A stretch of 64,000 bases of DNA from Arthrobacter sp. V1I7. GTDB taxonomy: Bacteria; Actinomycetota; Actinomycetes; Actinomycetales; Micrococcaceae. The DNA is taken from positions 868,001-932,000 of the forward strand of contig NZ_JAUSYS010000001.1 of the NCBI RefSeq assembly GCF_030817015.1, in the 5' to 3' direction. The notes under the pieces are model-generated. The model did not search any database, was not told where the DNA came from, and saw only the letters and a program-made list of their open reading frames with translations. Position numbers and translations under genes: made by a program. Below are positions 35,204 to 46,897 of the stretch, piece after piece; the stretch's first letter is position 1; every line of letters begins with the position of its first letter.

Positions 35204-36169
35204 CTAGACCTTCCTCAGAAGCATCCGCCGGATGGAGTGGTCTGCGTCCTTCGTGAGGACCAGCTGCGCCCGCCCCCGGGTGGGCAGGACGTTCTCCTCC
35301 AGGTTCGGCTCGTTAATGCGCTTCCAGATTTCGCGGGCAGTCAGCTCGGCCTCGGCATCGGAGAGTGTGGCGTAGCGGTGGAAATAGGACTCGGGCTGCG
35401 CAAAGGCGGTGGTTCGCAGCTTCCGGAAACGGTCCACGTACCACTCCTCGATGTAGCTCGTCTTGGCATCAACATAGATTGAAAAGTCGAAGAAGTCACT
35501 CAGGGCCAGGCCCTGCCGGCCGTCGTGCCGGGGCCGGGCCGGGGCCAGGACATTGAGTCCCTCCACGATCAGCACATCAGGGCGCCGCACCACCACTTCT
35601 TTGCCCGGCACAATGTCGTAGGTCACGTGGGAATACCACGGGGCCCGGACTTCCTCGGCGCCGCCCTTGATTTCGCTCACGAAGCGGAGCAGGCTGCGGC
35701 GGTCATAGGACTCCGGAAAGCCCTTACGTTCCAGCAGCTGACGGCGCTTGAGCTCGGCCAGCGGGTAGAGGAAGCCGTCCGTGGTGATGAGTTCCACGTT
35801 GGGGGTCCCGGGCCAGCGGCGGAGCATCTCGCGGAGCACGCGGGCGATCGTTGATTTTCCCACCGCAACCGAGCCGGCGACGCCGATCACGAACGGCGTC
35901 CGCTGGGTCTTCTCACCGAGGAAAGTGGTGGTCGCCGAATGCAGCTGGCCGGCCGCCTCCACATACAGGTGCAGGAGCCGGGACAGGGGAAGATAGACCT
36001 CGCGGACTTCCTTCATATCGAGCGGATCGCCGAGACCGCGCAGCCTGAGCACGTCCTCTTCATTAAGAGGCTGCTCCATCTGGGCGGCGAGCCGGGACCA
36101 GGTCTGCCGGTCCAGCTCCACGAACGGGGAGACGCCGTCGCCGTTCGCTTCATTGCGTTGCAAAGTCAC
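35204..36169 (-). CDS. coaA: pantothenate kinase, type I
   Basis: First committed step of coenzyme A synthesis. The 321-residue protein has the P-loop [17 protein letters not shown] near residue 95-111, [29 protein letters not shown] and [11 protein letters not shown], all type I CoaA hallmarks. The start is GTG 36169. No ribosome-binding site is obvious; a CAGAAT box ends seven bases upstream, so the transcript may be leaderless. Divergent from glmS across 135 bases. Confidence 0.96.
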   Translation of the reverse strand: MTLQRNEANGDGVSPFVELDRQTWSRLAAQMEQPLNEEDVLRLRGLGDPLDMKEVREVYLPLSRLLHLYVEAAGQLHSATTTFLGEKTQRTPFVIGVAGSVAVGKSTIARVLREMLRRWPGTPNVELITTDGFLYPLAELKRRQLLERKGFPESYDRRSLLRFVSEIKGGAEEVRAPWYSHVTYDIVPGKEVVVRRPDVLIVEGLNVLAPARPRHDGRQGLALSDFFDFSIYVDAKTSYIEEWYVDRFRKLRTTAFAQPESYFHRYATLSDAEAELTAREIWKRINEPNLEENVLPTRGRAQLVLTKDADHSIRRMLLRKV

Positions 36170-36291
36170 CCTAGAGATTCTGCCCTTCGCGGGGCTAAGT
36201 GCGAAATGGAAGGGCCCGCCGTGCCCGGCCGGAAGGACGCGGGACGCCTGTCACACCGGCTCATCCCACGTCCCCGCTCCGGGAAACCAGC

Positions 36292-36297
36292 TAGGCT
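36292..36297 (+). promoter_or_regulatory. leaderless-type -10 box of glmS
   Basis: TAGGCT ends seven bases before ATG 36305; no Shine-Dalgarno is present. There is no room for a glmS ribozyme leader. Confidence 0.5.
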
Positions 36298-36304
36298 TGA
36301 GTCC

Positions 36305-38197
36305 ATGTGTGGAATCGTTGGATATGTAGGCCACTCCGCTGGCCGGGTAAGTAATGGACACAATGCCTTGGATGTCGTCCTCGAAGGATTGCGCCGCCTG
36401 GAGTACCGGGGCTACGACTCGGCGGGGATCGCGGTCGTCGCGGACGGAACCATTTCGACTCGCAAGAAGTCGGGCAAGCTGAGCAACCTGATCGCCGAAC
36501 TCGAGGCCAGTCCGCTCCCTGAATCCGTGACGGGCATCGGCCACACCCGCTGGGCAACGCACGGCGGCCCCACGGACCAGAATGCGCACCCGCACCTGGC
36601 CGACGGCGGGAAGCTGGCGCTGATCCACAACGGCATCATCGAAAACTTCGCCGAACTCAAGCTGGAGCTGCTGGGCAAGGGCGTGGAGTTCCGCTCCGAG
36701 ACGGACACCGAGATTGCCGCCGCGCTGCTGGGCGACATTTACCGGAACCAGCTCAACGGTGACGTCTCCAGCGGCAGTCTCACCAAGGCCATGCAGCTTG
36801 CCTGCCAACGTCTCGAAGGCGCCTTCACCCTTTTGGCCGTGCACGCCGATCAGCCCGACGTCGTCGTGGCCGCACGCCGGAACTCACCGCTCGTGGTGGG
36901 CCTCGGCGAGGGGGAGAACTTCCTCGGCTCCGACGTCTCGGGTTTCATCGACTACACGCGCCGCGCCGTCGAGCTGGGCCAGGACCAGATCGTCACAATC
37001 ACCGCCGACTCCGTGGAGATCACCGACTTCTATGGTGCTCCCGCGGAAGGCAAGGAGTACAAAGTCGACTGGGACCCGGCTTCGGCGGAAAAGGGCGGTT
37101 TTCCGTCCTTCATGGAAAAGGAAATCCACGACCAGCCTGATGCCGTCCTGCAGACCCTGCTGGGCCGCTCCGACATTCATGGCAAGCTGACGCTGGACGA
37201 GCTCCGGATTGACCCGCAGCTGCTCAAGAGCGTCGACAAGATCATCGTCCTGGCCTGTGGCACCTCCGCCTATGCCGGCCAGGTCGCGAAATACGCGATC
37301 GAGCACTGGTGCCGGATTCCCACGGAGGTGGAGCTCTCGCATGAATTCCGTTACCGGGATCCGATCGTCGATGAGAACACCCTGATCGTCTCGATTTCCC
37401 AGTCCGGCGAGACGATGGACACCTTGATGGCCGTCCGCTACGCCAAGGAACAGGGCGCCAAGACGGTCTCCATCTGCAACACCAACGGGTCCACCATCCC
37501 CCGGGAGTCCGACGCCGTGCTGTACACGCACGCCGGGCCGGAGATTGCGGTGGCCTCCACCAAGGCGTTCCTGGCGCAGATCACCGCCGCTTACCTGCTG
37601 GGCCTTTATTTGGCACAGTTGCGCGGCAACAAGTTCCAGGGCGAAATCAAGGACATCCTGGCGGACCTGGGCAAGATCCCGGCCAAGATCCAGAAAATCC
37701 TGGACAACGAAGGCCAGATAAAGGAACTCGGCGCAGCGATGGCGGACGCCAAGTCCGTGTTGTTCCTGGGACGCCACGTCGGATTCCCGGTGGCCATGGA
37801 AGGTGCGCTCAAGCTCAAGGAGCTCGCCTACATCCACGCTGAAGGCTTCGCGGCCGGTGAATTGAAGCACGGGCCGATCGCGCTGATCGAGGAGGGCCAG
37901 CCGGTCTTCGTCGTTGTCCCCTCGCCTCGCGGCCGGGACTCGCTGCATGCCAAGGTGGTCTCCAACATCCAGGAGGTCCGGGCGCGCGGCGCCAAGACGA
38001 TTGTGATCGCGGAAGAGGGTGACGAATCGGTCCAGGCCTACGCCGAGCACGTCTTCTACATCCCGGAGACGCCGACGCTGCTGGCCCCGCTGCTCAGCAC
38101 GGTCCCGTTGCAGATCTTCGCTCTCGCACTTGCCTCCGCCAAGGGGTACGACGTGGACCAGCCACGCAACCTGGCCAAGAGCGTGACCGTAGAATAG
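36305..38197 (+). CDS. glmS: glutamine--fructose-6-phosphate aminotransferase (isomerizing)
   Basis: Makes glucosamine-6-phosphate from fructose-6-phosphate and glutamine. The 630-residue protein begins with the catalytic Cys of the class II amidotransferase domain ([10 protein letters not shown], Cys 2). TRWATHG and the NGIIENF glutamine loop follow, then two SIS domains ([38 protein letters not shown]) and the C-tail [11 protein letters not shown] 36305 is fixed by the required N-terminal Cys. The acpS promoter box overlaps its stop codon. Confidence 0.97.
   Translation: MCGIVGYVGHSAGRVSNGHNALDVVLEGLRRLEYRGYDSAGIAVVADGTISTRKKSGKLSNLIAELEASPLPESVTGIGHTRWATHGGPTDQNAHPHLADGGKLALIHNGIIENFAELKLELLGKGVEFRSETDTEIAAALLGDIYRNQLNGDVSSGSLTKAMQLACQRLEGAFTLLAVHADQPDVVVAARRNSPLVVGLGEGENFLGSDVSGFIDYTRRAVELGQDQIVTITADSVEITDFYGAPAEGKEYKVDWDPASAEKGGFPSFMEKEIHDQPDAVLQTLLGRSDIHGKLTLDELRIDPQLLKSVDKIIVLACGTSAYAGQVAKYAIEHWCRIPTEVELSHEFRYRDPIVDENTLIVSISQSGETMDTLMAVRYAKEQGAKTVSICNTNGSTIPRESDAVLYTHAGPEIAVASTKAFLAQITAAYLLGLYLAQLRGNKFQGEIKDILADLGKIPAKIQKILDNEGQIKELGAAMADAKSVLFLGRHVGFPVAMEGALKLKELAYIHAEGFAAGELKHGPIALIEEGQPVFVVVPSPRGRDSLHAKVVSNIQEVRARGAKTIVIAEEGDESVQAYAEHVFYIPETPTLLAPLLSTVPLQIFALALASAKGYDVDQPRNLAKSVTVE
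38190..38195 (+). promoter_or_regulatory. leaderless-type -10 box of acpS, overlapping the glmS end
   Basis: TAGAAT spans the last codons of glmS and ends six bases before ATG 38202; no Shine-Dalgarno. acpS may instead be co-transcribed from glmS. Confidence 0.35.
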
Positions 38198-38201
38198 CCG
38201 C

Positions 38202-38549
38202 ATGATTGTTGGGATCGGCATAGACGTCGTAGACATTGAACGGTTCGGCCGGCAACTGGAGCGCACCCCCGGGCTGCGCGACAGGTTGTTCGTCCCCGCG
38301 GAACGCGAACTGAACACGCGGTCGCTGGCCGCCCGGTTCGCCGCAAAGGAGGCCGTGGCCAAGGTCCTCGGGGCTCCGGCCGGGATGAACTGGCAGGACT
38401 GCTGGATCGGGCTGGACCAGAACGGGCCCACGATCCAGGTCAAAGGCACTGTGCTGGCCGTGGCGGAGTCGAAAGGCGTCAAGCGCTGGCACCTCTCGAT
38501 GAGTCACGACGGCGGGATCGCCACCGCGACGGTTCTCGCCGAGGGCTGA
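38202..38549 (+). CDS. acpS: holo-[acyl-carrier-protein] synthase
   Basis: Transfers 4'-phosphopantetheine from CoA to acyl carrier protein. The 115-residue protein has the two signatures [15 protein letters not shown] (metal Asp) and [15 protein letters not shown] (metal Glu). Four bases separate it from glmS, and nnrD/E follows 48 bases later. acpS-nnr pairing is common in bacteria. Confidence 0.96.
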   Translation: MIVGIGIDVVDIERFGRQLERTPGLRDRLFVPAERELNTRSLAARFAAKEAVAKVLGAPAGMNWQDCWIGLDQNGPTIQVKGTVLAVAESKGVKRWHLSMSHDGGIATATVLAEG

Positions 38550-38597
38550 GCAGGTAAGGCATTTCCACAGCGCCTGTACCGCGAACGGATTGACACC

Positions 38598-40124
38598 ATG
38601 ATCAGCGCCTACACCGGAACCCAAGTACGCCAGGCTGAAAAGCCACTCCTGGAGTCCGGTACCGGCGCTGCTCTCATGCAGCGGGCCGCCTACGGGCTGG
38701 CCAACGCCGTCGTCCGGGAGCTGCTCGGCCGGGGGCAGCGCCGCTACGGCGCGAGCGTGGCGGTCCTCGCCGGCAAGGGCAACAACGGCGGCGACGGACT
38801 GTTCGCCGCCGCGCTGCTGGCCGGCCGCGGCATGAGCACGACGGCGGTGCTCACGTCCGGAGACGCCCACACCGAAGGCCTCGCGGCCTTTGAAAAGGCC
38901 GGCGGCCGGGTAATCCGCCTGGCGGCTGAGAACGTCGCGGAAGCGTCCGCCGCGGCCCGGCGGGCCGACGTTCTCATTGATGCCGTCCTGGGAACGGGCG
39001 CCCAGGGCGGGCTGAGGGGACCCGCTGCTGCCCTGATCCGGGAGCTGGAGCTGTCCCGGCCGCGCTCCCGTTCCCCTTTGGTGGTGGCCTGTGACATTCC
39101 CAGCGGCGTCGACGCCGACACCGGGGAGGCCCAGGCCCCGGTCCTGACAGCCGATCTGACGGTGACCTTCGGAGCCGCCAAAACCGGACTGCTGACCGAC
39201 CCCGGCGCGAATTTTTCCGGGCGCGTCCAGCTGGTCCCGATCGGGATCGAAACCCACCTGCCGGCACCGGACCTGCGCCGGCTGGAAGCCGAAGACCTGG
39301 CCGGGCTGCTGTCCCGTCCCGAACGGCGCTCCCACAAGTATTCCCGCGGGGTCCTCGGCGTCGTGGCCGGCTCGGATCGCTACCCCGGCGCCGCGGTGCT
39401 GGCCTGCCAGGGCGCCCTCGCCTCCGGCGTCGGCATGGTGCGGTACTTGGGTCCGCCCGGCGTCGCCGACCTGGTCCTCCGGGCCTGCCCGGAGGTGGTC
39501 TGCGCCCCGGAGGGCCCGGCCGACACCCATGTCCAGGCCTGGCTGCTGGGTCCCGGCCTCGACGACGGCGCCTCCGCACAGCTTGAGCGGGTCCGCGAGG
39601 CCGCCGCCACCGGGCTGCCCACCGTGGCGGACGCCGGCGCCTTGCCCGCCCTGCCGCGTGAGCTCTCGGAGCGGACGGTCCTGACCCCGCACGCCGGGGA
39701 ACTGGCTGCCCTGCTGGCGCGGTATGGGGACGACTCCGGCCGTGACGGAGTGCGGGATGCGCCCCTCGCCGCGGCACGCCGGGCAGCCAGGCTGACCGGC
39801 GCCACCGTGTTGCTCAAGGGCGCCACTACGCTCGTCGCGGCGCCGGCCGGAGCGGTCTTCAGCCAGGCGGAGGCCACGCCGTGGATGGCGACGGCCGGCA
39901 GCGGGGACGTCCTCGCCGGGGTGCTCGGCTCGCTGCTGGCCCAGCTGGGCGGCCAGGACGAGGCGTTCGCCGCGCGGGGAATCACGGCCGGGGACCGCTG
40001 GGCGGGGATGGCAGCGATGGCCGCAAGCCTGCACGGACGGGCCGGAGGGCGCGCTTCCGCGGGGGGACCCGTGACAGCCAGCGCCATCGCGCAGGCACTC
40101 CCGGCGGTGCTGCGGGATTTGTAA
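38598..40124 (+). CDS. bifunctional NAD(P)HX epimerase/dehydratase
   Basis: Repairs hydrated NAD(P)H. Residues 1 to about 220 form the epimerase (YjeF-N) domain with VLAGKGNNGGDGLFAAALLA and ACDIPSGVDADTGEA. Residues about 235 to 508 form the ADP/ATP-dependent dehydratase (YjeF-C) domain with KYSRGVLGVVAGSDRYPGAA, VLTPHAGELAALL and ATAGSGDVLAGVLGSLLAQ. Both catalytic halves look complete. The start is ATG 38598. Equivalent to E. coli nnr (yjeF). Confidence 0.94.
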   Translation: MISAYTGTQVRQAEKPLLESGTGAALMQRAAYGLANAVVRELLGRGQRRYGASVAVLAGKGNNGGDGLFAAALLAGRGMSTTAVLTSGDAHTEGLAAFEKAGGRVIRLAAENVAEASAAARRADVLIDAVLGTGAQGGLRGPAAALIRELELSRPRSRSPLVVACDIPSGVDADTGEAQAPVLTADLTVTFGAAKTGLLTDPGANFSGRVQLVPIGIETHLPAPDLRRLEAEDLAGLLSRPERRSHKYSRGVLGVVAGSDRYPGAAVLACQGALASGVGMVRYLGPPGVADLVLRACPEVVCAPEGPADTHVQAWLLGPGLDDGASAQLERVREAAATGLPTVADAGALPALPRELSERTVLTPHAGELAALLARYGDDSGRDGVRDAPLAAARRAARLTGATVLLKGATTLVAAPAGAVFSQAEATPWMATAGSGDVLAGVLGSLLAQLGGQDEAFAARGITAGDRWAGMAAMAASLHGRAGGRASAGGPVTASAIAQALPAVLRDL

Positions 40125-40213
40125 CGAAGTCCACAAAAACGCACCGACGGGATTGATAACCCTACTTACCAGTAGTCTGTCTAGAGATTGTCCGCAACGC
40201 ACGAGGAGATCAC

Positions 40214-42748
40214 ATGGAAGTCTGGCCCGGAACGGCTTATCCGCTGGGAGCCACCTTTGACGGCACCGGCACCAACTTTGCCTTGTTCAGTGAACGCGCT
40301 GAAAGGGTGGAGCTGTGCCTCCTGTCTGACGACCTGACGGAGACCCGGATTGAGCTGACCGAGGTGGACGGCTACGTCTGGCACTGCTACCTGCCCCAGA
40401 TCCAGCCCGGACAGAAGTACGGTTACCGCGTCCACGGCCCATACGACCCGGAGCACGGGAACCGCTTCAACCCCAATAAGCTGCTGATGGATCCCTACGC
40501 CAAGGCCGTCCAAGGCCAGATTGACTGGGATCCGGCGCTCTTCTCCTACGAGTTCGGCGACCCCGGCTCCCGCAACGACAGCGACTCTGCGCCGCACACC
40601 ATGCATGGCGTGGTCATCAACCCGTTCTTCGAGTGGGACGGGGACCGCCAGCTGCGCATTCCGTACCACGAGTCGGTCATTTACGAGGCGCACGTCAAGG
40701 GCCTGACGAAGCTGCATCCCGAGATCCCCGAGGAGCAGCGCGGCACCTATGCGGGCGTGGCGCACCCCGCCGTGATCGAGCACCTCCAGAAGCTTGGCAT
40801 CACCGCGATCGAGCTCATGCCCGTCCACCAGTTCGTCAATGACGGCACCCTCCAGGAGAAGGGCCTCAATAATTACTGGGGCTACAACACCATTGGCTTC
40901 TTTGCCCCGCAGAACACCTACAGCTCCTCCGGGGACGTCGGGCACCAGGTGCAGGAATTCAAGGCAATGGTCCGCGACCTGCACAAGGCCGGCATCGAAG
41001 TGATCCTCGACGTGGTGTACAACCACACCGCGGAGGGAAACCACCTCGGTCCCACCCTGTCCTTCAAGGGCATCGACAACGCCGCCTACTACCGCCTGGT
41101 CGACGACGACCAGAAGCACTACATGGATTACACCGGCACCGGCAACTCGCTGAACGTCCGGCACCCGCACTCCCTGCAGCTGCTCATGGATTCCCTGCGC
41201 TACTGGGTGACGGAGATGCACGTTGACGGCTTCCGCTTTGACCTCGCATCGACGCTGGCCCGGGAATTCTACGATGTGGACAAGCTGTCCACCTTCTTCG
41301 AACTCATCCAGCAGGATCCCATCGTTTCCCAGGTCAAGCTGATCGCCGAGCCGTGGGACGTCGGTCCCGGCGGCTACCAGGTGGGCAACTTCCCGCCGCA
41401 ATGGACCGAATGGAACGGTAAGTACCGCGACACGGTCCGCGACTTCTGGCGCGGCGAACCCTCGACCCTGGGCGAGTTCGCCCTCCGCCTGACCGGCTCG
41501 GCGGACCTCTACGAGAGCTCGGCCCGCCGTCCCGTCGCTTCCATCAACTTCGTCACGGCGCACGACGGCTTCACCATGCGCGACCTCGTGTCCTATAACG
41601 AGAAGCACAACGAGGCCAACGGCGAAGGCAACAACGACGGCGAATCGCACAACCGGTCCTGGAACTGCGGCGCAGAGGGGGACACCGACGACGAAAAGGT
41701 GTTGACCCTGCGCGCCCGCCAACAGCGCAACTTCATCGCCACCCTGCTGCTCTCGCAGGGCGTTCCGATGCTGCTGCACGGTGACGAGCTGGGCCGCACC
41801 CAGCAGGGCAACAACAACACTTATGCGCAGGACTCCGAGCTGAGCTGGATTCATTGGGAGGCCATGGACCAGCCGCTGGTGGAGTTCACGGCGTTTGTCA
41901 ACAAGATCCGCCGTGACCACCCCACCTTCCGCCGCAGCCGCTTCTTCGACGGGCGCCCGGTGCGACGCGGCGAGGGAGAGAAGCTCCCGGACATCGTCTG
42001 GCTGAACACCGACGGCAAGGAAATGCTCCCCGAGGACTGGGACAGCAGCTTCGGCCGGAGCATCGGCGTCTTCTACAACGGCCACGGTATCCAGGAACAG
42101 GACTTCCGCGGGCGCCGGATCACCGATGACAGCTTCCTGGTGGCCTTCAGCGCCCACGACGACAACGTGGACTTCCGGCTGCCGACCGAGGAATACTCCC
42201 CGTTCTGGGACGTGCTGGTGGATACCGCCGATAAGGCCGACAAAGACCAGCCGCTCAAGGCCGGAGCCGTGCTGACGCTGGCAGCCAAATCCCTCGTAGT
42301 CCTCCGCGCCTACTCCGGCCCTGAGGTGGAAGTGGACTACTCCGCGGCCGCCTCCCTGGCCGCCATGGCCGAGCATGAGGACGAGGATCAGGAGGCCGCG
42401 GAGGCTGCGGCAGTAACTCCTCCGGAGGCGCCCATAACCCCGGCCCCGGAAACCCGCGCTGTGGAGGCAGACACGGCCCCGGAATCCCCGGACCCGGAAG
42501 CCCCGGTTGCGGAGGCCGACGCGGCCCCGGAAACCCCCGTTGTGGAGGCAGACGCGGCCCCGGAATCCCCCGTTGTGGAGGCCGACGCGGCCCCGGAAAC
42601 CCCGGCCCTGGAGGAGCCTTCACAGGGTTCCGCCGCCGATTCCGCCAAGGACTCTGCGAAGGGCTCAGCAGAGGGTCCGTCGAAGGGATCCGCCTCGAAA
42701 AAGACGGAGGCCAAGAAGCCCAAGACCCCGAAGGGACCGGCGAAATGA
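40214..42748 (+). CDS. treX: glycogen debranching enzyme TreX/GlgX with repetitive C-terminal tail
   Basis: GH13 isoamylase-type enzyme that removes alpha-1,6 branches to feed TreY. Visible are the N-terminal CBM48-like part ([20 protein letters not shown]), [11 protein letters not shown], the nucleophile Asp in [10 protein letters not shown], acid Glu in LIAEPWDVG and [13 protein letters not shown]. The catalytic part ends near residue 715. A tail of about 125 residues rich in Ala, Glu and Pro follows, with 11-residue [11 protein letters not shown] repeats and a Lys-rich end. GAGGAG precedes the ATG. The stop overlaps the treY start. Confidence 0.95.
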   Translation: MEVWPGTAYPLGATFDGTGTNFALFSERAERVELCLLSDDLTETRIELTEVDGYVWHCYLPQIQPGQKYGYRVHGPYDPEHGNRFNPNKLLMDPYAKAVQGQIDWDPALFSYEFGDPGSRNDSDSAPHTMHGVVINPFFEWDGDRQLRIPYHESVIYEAHVKGLTKLHPEIPEEQRGTYAGVAHPAVIEHLQKLGITAIELMPVHQFVNDGTLQEKGLNNYWGYNTIGFFAPQNTYSSSGDVGHQVQEFKAMVRDLHKAGIEVILDVVYNHTAEGNHLGPTLSFKGIDNAAYYRLVDDDQKHYMDYTGTGNSLNVRHPHSLQLLMDSLRYWVTEMHVDGFRFDLASTLAREFYDVDKLSTFFELIQQDPIVSQVKLIAEPWDVGPGGYQVGNFPPQWTEWNGKYRDTVRDFWRGEPSTLGEFALRLTGSADLYESSARRPVASINFVTAHDGFTMRDLVSYNEKHNEANGEGNNDGESHNRSWNCGAEGDTDDEKVLTLRARQQRNFIATLLLSQGVPMLLHGDELGRTQQGNNNTYAQDSELSWIHWEAMDQPLVEFTAFVNKIRRDHPTFRRSRFFDGRPVRRGEGEKLPDIVWLNTDGKEMLPEDWDSSFGRSIGVFYNGHGIQEQDFRGRRITDDSFLVAFSAHDDNVDFRLPTEEYSPFWDVLVDTADKADKDQPLKAGAVLTLAAKSLVVLRAYSGPEVEVDYSAAASLAAMAEHEDEDQEAAEAAAVTPPEAPITPAPETRAVEADTAPESPDPEAPVAEADAAPETPVVEADAAPESPVVEADAAPETPALEEPSQGSAADSAKDSAKGSAEGPSKGSASKKTEAKKPKTPKGPAK
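42512..42610 (+). repeat. three 33-bp in-frame repeats in the treX tail
   Basis: Units start at 42512, 42545 and 42578, each encoding EADAAPE(T/S)P plus two residues; a degenerate copy starts at 42464. Tandem duplication of the coding tail is the likely origin, and copy number may vary between strains. Confidence 0.8.
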
Positions 42749-45057
42749 GGACGCCTGCGTCGACCTACCGGCTGCAGATCCGATCCGGCTTCACACTCCA
42801 GGACGCCGCCGAGGTGGTGCCGTACCTGAAGTCGCTCGGCGTGGACTGGATCTACCTTTCGCCGATCCTGACGGCGGAAAAGGGCTCGGACCACGGCTAC
42901 GACGTCACCAATCCCGCCGCCGTCGACCCTGACCGCGGTGGCCTCGAGGGGCTCATCGCAGCCTCCCGCGCTGCCCGCTCCGCCGGCATGGGCGTGCTCG
43001 TCGACATCGTGCCAAACCACGTCGGCGTGGCAACCCCGGCCCAGAACCCCTGGTGGTGGTCGCTCCTGAAGGAGGGACAGCAGTCCCGCTACGCCCCGGC
43101 GTTCGACGTCGACTGGGACTTCGGCGGTGGCCGCATCCGGATTCCCGTTCTTGGCGAGGATTCTGACCTTGACGCCCTTGAGATCCGGGACGGGGAGTTG
43201 CGGTACTATGACCACCGCTTCCCGCTTGCCGAAGGCAGCTACGCCGAAGGCGATGACCCCCGCCAGGTCCACGACCGGCAGCATTATGAGCTGATCGGCT
43301 GGCGCCGGGCGGACAACGAACTCAACTACCGCCGGTTTTTCGCGGTCAACAGCCTGGCCGGCATCCGGGTCGAGATCCCGGAGGTCTTCGACGAGGCGCA
43401 CGAGGAGATTGTGCGCTGGTTCCGCGAGGGGCTCGTGGACGGGCTGCGGATCGACCACCCGGACGGTCTCGCCGATCCGGAAGGCTACCTGCGCCGGCTG
43501 CGTGAAGTCACCGGCGGCAGCTACCTGCTGATTGAGAAGATCCTCGAGCCCGGGGAGACGCTCCCGCCCAGCTTTGAGTGCGAGGGCACCACCGGCTACG
43601 ACGCCCTGGCGGACGTGGACCGGGTCTTCGTCGACGCCGCCGGCCAGGGTCCGCTGGATGCGCTGGACACCGGGCTGCGCGAAGGCCAGGCCGCCGACTA
43701 CGAGGCCATGATCCGCGGCACCAAACGCAGGATCACGGACGGTATCCTGCACTCGGAGATGCTCCGGCTGGCCCGCCTGGTGCCTGCCGGGGCCGGCCTT
43801 CCAGTGGAAGCCTCCGCCGACGCGCTGTCCGAAATCATTGCCGCCTTCCCGGTCTACCGCAGCTATCTGCCGACCGGCGCCGATGTCCTGAAGGAAGCCG
43901 CCGAGCTTGCCGTCCGACGGCGTCCGGAACTGGACGGCGCCGTGGGCGTTCTGCTGCCGCTGCTGCTGGACGCGGAGGAGGAACTGGGACGCCGGTTCCA
44001 GCAGACCTCCGGCATGGTGATGGCCAAGGGTGTGGAAGACACCGCGTTCTTCCGCTACACGAGGCTGGGCACCCTCACCGAGGTCGGCGCGGATCCCACG
44101 GAGTTCGCCGTGGCACCGGACGAGTTCCATGTCCGAATGGCCCGCCGCCAGGCAGAGCTTCCGCTGTCCATGACCACGCTCAGCACCCACGACACGAAAC
44201 GCAGCGAGGACACCCGCGCGCGGATCTCGGTGCTCGCGGAGCTGGCCGCCGAATGGAAGGCATCCCTGACCCGCCTGCAGCAGCTGGCGCCGCTGCCGGA
44301 CGGACCGCTCGCCAACCTGCTGTGGCAGGCCATCGCCGGCGCGTGGCCGGCGGACCGGGACAGGCTGCGGTCCTATGCGCAGAAGGCTGCCCGCGAGGCC
44401 GGCAACTCGACCAACTGGACGGACCCGGACGCGGATTTTGAGGAAAAGCTCAGGGCCGCCGTCGACGCCGCCTTCGACAACGCCGAGGTGCGCGCCGAAC
44501 TGGAGAAGCTGGTGGCGCTGCTGGAACCGTACGGTGCCGCCAATGCCCTGGGCGCCAAGCTGGTCCAGCTGACCATGCCCGGCGTCCCGGACGTTTACCA
44601 GGGCACGGAATTCTGGGACCGCTCGCTGACGGACCCCGACAACCGCAGGCCGTTCAGCTTCGACGCCCGGAAGCGGGCCCTGGCAGCGCTCGACGCCGGC
44701 GAGCAGCCGGCGTCGTTCCTGGACGAAGCGGCGAAGCTGCTGGTGACGTCGCGAGCCCTCCGCCTGCGCCGCGACCGGCCCGGGCTCTTCACCGGCTACG
44801 CGCCGGTAGCGGCCTCCGGTCCGGCGGCAGGGCACCTGCTGGCGTTCAACCGGGGCGGCAGCGCGGCGGGGGCCCTCACGCTCGCGACCCGGCTGCCGCG
44901 CGGGCTGGAGCAGAAGGGCGGCTGGCAGAACACCGCCATCAGCCTCGCCACGGCCATGACCGACGAGCTGACGGGCCGGTTCTTTGGCCCGGGCGGGGTG
45001 GAGGTGGGGCTGATCCTGGGGACCTACCCGGTCGCCCTGCTGGTACCCGCCGCCTAA
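42745..45057 (+). CDS. treY: maltooligosyl trehalose synthase
   Basis: Turns the reducing end of maltodextrins into a trehalosyl end. The 770-residue GH13 protein begins [20 protein letters not shown], typical of TreY. Its sites include [11 protein letters not shown], the nucleophile in [23 protein letters not shown] with the acid Glu, and [15 protein letters not shown]. The ATG overlaps the treX stop. In treX-treY-treZ order it forms the starch/glycogen to trehalose route. Confidence 0.96.
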   Translation: MRTPASTYRLQIRSGFTLQDAAEVVPYLKSLGVDWIYLSPILTAEKGSDHGYDVTNPAAVDPDRGGLEGLIAASRAARSAGMGVLVDIVPNHVGVATPAQNPWWWSLLKEGQQSRYAPAFDVDWDFGGGRIRIPVLGEDSDLDALEIRDGELRYYDHRFPLAEGSYAEGDDPRQVHDRQHYELIGWRRADNELNYRRFFAVNSLAGIRVEIPEVFDEAHEEIVRWFREGLVDGLRIDHPDGLADPEGYLRRLREVTGGSYLLIEKILEPGETLPPSFECEGTTGYDALADVDRVFVDAAGQGPLDALDTGLREGQAADYEAMIRGTKRRITDGILHSEMLRLARLVPAGAGLPVEASADALSEIIAAFPVYRSYLPTGADVLKEAAELAVRRRPELDGAVGVLLPLLLDAEEELGRRFQQTSGMVMAKGVEDTAFFRYTRLGTLTEVGADPTEFAVAPDEFHVRMARRQAELPLSMTTLSTHDTKRSEDTRARISVLAELAAEWKASLTRLQQLAPLPDGPLANLLWQAIAGAWPADRDRLRSYAQKAAREAGNSTNWTDPDADFEEKLRAAVDAAFDNAEVRAELEKLVALLEPYGAANALGAKLVQLTMPGVPDVYQGTEFWDRSLTDPDNRRPFSFDARKRALAALDAGEQPASFLDEAAKLLVTSRALRLRRDRPGLFTGYAPVAASGPAAGHLLAFNRGGSAAGALTLATRLPRGLEQKGGWQNTAISLATAMTDELTGRFFGPGGVEVGLILGTYPVALLVPAA

Positions 45058-45096
45058 GCACTCCTGAACAACCGACATGGGGAACGGAAGAAAGTC

Positions 45097-46884
45097 ATGA
45101 CCTTGCCCGCACACGGAAGCGAACGCTTCGATCTCTGGGCGCCGGAAGCGCAGGCGGTCACGCTGCTCGCTGACGGACAGCAGTACCCGATGAACCGCGC
45201 CGGCGCGGAGCGCGACGGCTGGTGGACAGCCGCCGGTGCTCCCGCCCACGGGGAGGTGGACTACGGCTACCTCCTGGACGGGGAGACCACGCCGCTGCCG
45301 GACCCGCGGTCCCGGCGGCAGCCGGAGGGCGTCCACTCGCTCTCGCGGACTTTCGACGCGGGCAGCCACGCGTGGGCGGACGGCCAGTGGAAGGGACGCG
45401 CGCTGCAGGGTGCCGTGATCTACGAGCTGCACCTGGGCACCTTCACGCCGGAGGGAACCCTGGACGCGGCCGCCGAAAAGCTGGGCTACCTGGCCGGGCT
45501 TGGCGTTGACTTCGTGGAGCTCCTGCCGGTCAACGGCTTCAACGGCACCCACAACTGGGGCTACGACGGCGTGCTCTGGTACGCGGTGCACGAGGGCTAC
45601 GGTGGCCCCGCCGCATACCAGCGCTTTGTCGACGCGGCCCACGCCGCCGGACTCGGCGTCATCCAGGACGTGGTGTACAACCACCTCGGCCCGAGCGGGA
45701 ACTACCTGCCGAAGTTCGGACCGTACCTCAAGGCGGGGGAGGGCAACACCTGGGGGGACTCCGTGAACCTGGACGGCCCCGGCTCCGATGACGTGCGCCG
45801 CTACATCCTGGACAACGCGGCCATGTGGCTCCGCGACTACCACGTGGACGGGCTGCGGCTCGATGCCGTGCACGCCTTCAAGGACGAGCGGGCTGTGCAC
45901 CTGCTGGAGGACTTCGGTGCCCTCGCCGACGAAGTGTCCGCCGAGACCGGGCGCCCGGCCACCCTGATCGCCGAATCCGACCTCAACAATCCGCGCCTGC
46001 TCTACCCGCGGGACGTCAACGGATACGGGCTCGCCGGGCAGTGGAGCGACGACTTCCACCACGCCGTCCACGTCAACGTCAGCGGCGAGGCCACGGGATA
46101 TTACGAAGACTTCGAGTCGCTGGGAGCGCTGGCCAAGGTCCTGCGCTCGGGGTTCTTCCACGATGGCAGCTACTCCACCTTCCGCGAGCGGCATCACGGC
46201 CGGCCGATCAACCCTGCGCTGGTCCACCCGGCCGCGCTCGTGGTCTGCAGCCAGAACCATGACCAGATCGGCAACCGCGCCACCGGCGACCGGCTGTCCC
46301 AGTCGCTGCCGTACGGGCAGCTGGCGCTCGCCGCCGTCGCGACCCTGACCTCACCCTTCACCCCGATGCTGTTCATGGGGGAGGAATACGGAGCCACCAC
46401 GCCGTGGCAGTTCTTCACCTCCCACCCGGAGCCGGAACTCGGAAAGGCCACCGCGGAAGGCCGGATCAAGGAATTCGAGCGGATGGGCTGGGACCCTGCC
46501 GTGGTGCCGGATCCCCAGGATCCGGAAACGTTCAGGCGTTCCAAGCTCGACTGGTCCGAAGCCGCGGAAGGGGACCACGCCCGGCTGCTGGAGCTCTACC
46601 GCTCGCTGATCGCGCTGCGCCGCTCGACGCCGGAGCTCACCGGCCTCGGCTTTGAGGACACCGCCGTGGACTTCAGTGAGGCGGAAGGCTGGCTCGTGCT
46701 GCGGCGCGGCCGGGTCCGGGTGGCGATGAACTTCTCGGCACAACCGCGGCGCGTTTCCGTCCGCGGCGCCTCCCTGCTGCTGGCAACGGACGACGCCGCG
46801 GTGCTCGACGCCGCCGTGCTCGACGCCGCTGCCGGCGGCCATCTCGATCTTCCCGGCCACAGTGCCGCCATCATTTCCGAATAG
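45097..46884 (+). CDS. treZ: maltooligosyl trehalose trehalohydrolase
   Basis: Releases trehalose from the maltooligosyl trehalose made by TreY. The 595-residue GH13 protein has an N-terminal beta domain ([17 protein letters not shown]), [30 protein letters not shown], the nucleophile in [12 protein letters not shown], acid Glu in [10 protein letters not shown], and the transition-state region [29 protein letters not shown] precedes the ATG, 39 bases after treY. Confidence 0.96.
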   Translation: MTLPAHGSERFDLWAPEAQAVTLLADGQQYPMNRAGAERDGWWTAAGAPAHGEVDYGYLLDGETTPLPDPRSRRQPEGVHSLSRTFDAGSHAWADGQWKGRALQGAVIYELHLGTFTPEGTLDAAAEKLGYLAGLGVDFVELLPVNGFNGTHNWGYDGVLWYAVHEGYGGPAAYQRFVDAAHAAGLGVIQDVVYNHLGPSGNYLPKFGPYLKAGEGNTWGDSVNLDGPGSDDVRRYILDNAAMWLRDYHVDGLRLDAVHAFKDERAVHLLEDFGALADEVSAETGRPATLIAESDLNNPRLLYPRDVNGYGLAGQWSDDFHHAVHVNVSGEATGYYEDFESLGALAKVLRSGFFHDGSYSTFRERHHGRPINPALVHPAALVVCSQNHDQIGNRATGDRLSQSLPYGQLALAAVATLTSPFTPMLFMGEEYGATTPWQFFTSHPEPELGKATAEGRIKEFERMGWDPAVVPDPQDPETFRRSKLDWSEAAEGDHARLLELYRSLIALRRSTPELTGLGFEDTAVDFSEAEGWLVLRRGRVRVAMNFSAQPRRVSVRGASLLLATDDAAVLDAAVLDAAAGGHLDLPGHSAAIISE

Positions 46885-46897
46885 ACAGGACCCACGC

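Noticed and set aside
36170..36304. glmS ribozyme
   Set aside because: Only 135 bases separate coaA and glmS, with a -10 box seven bases before the ATG; no ribozyme core could be seen.
40153..40195. Promoter and CTACT/AGTAG inverted repeat before treX
   Set aside because: TTGATA has no -10 at a proper distance, and the inverted repeat is too short to call an operator.
42388..46260. A 1290-codon minus-strand frame opposite treX-treY-treZ
   Set aside because: It is a high-GC shadow: the plus-strand genes have complete family motifs and the minus frame has none.
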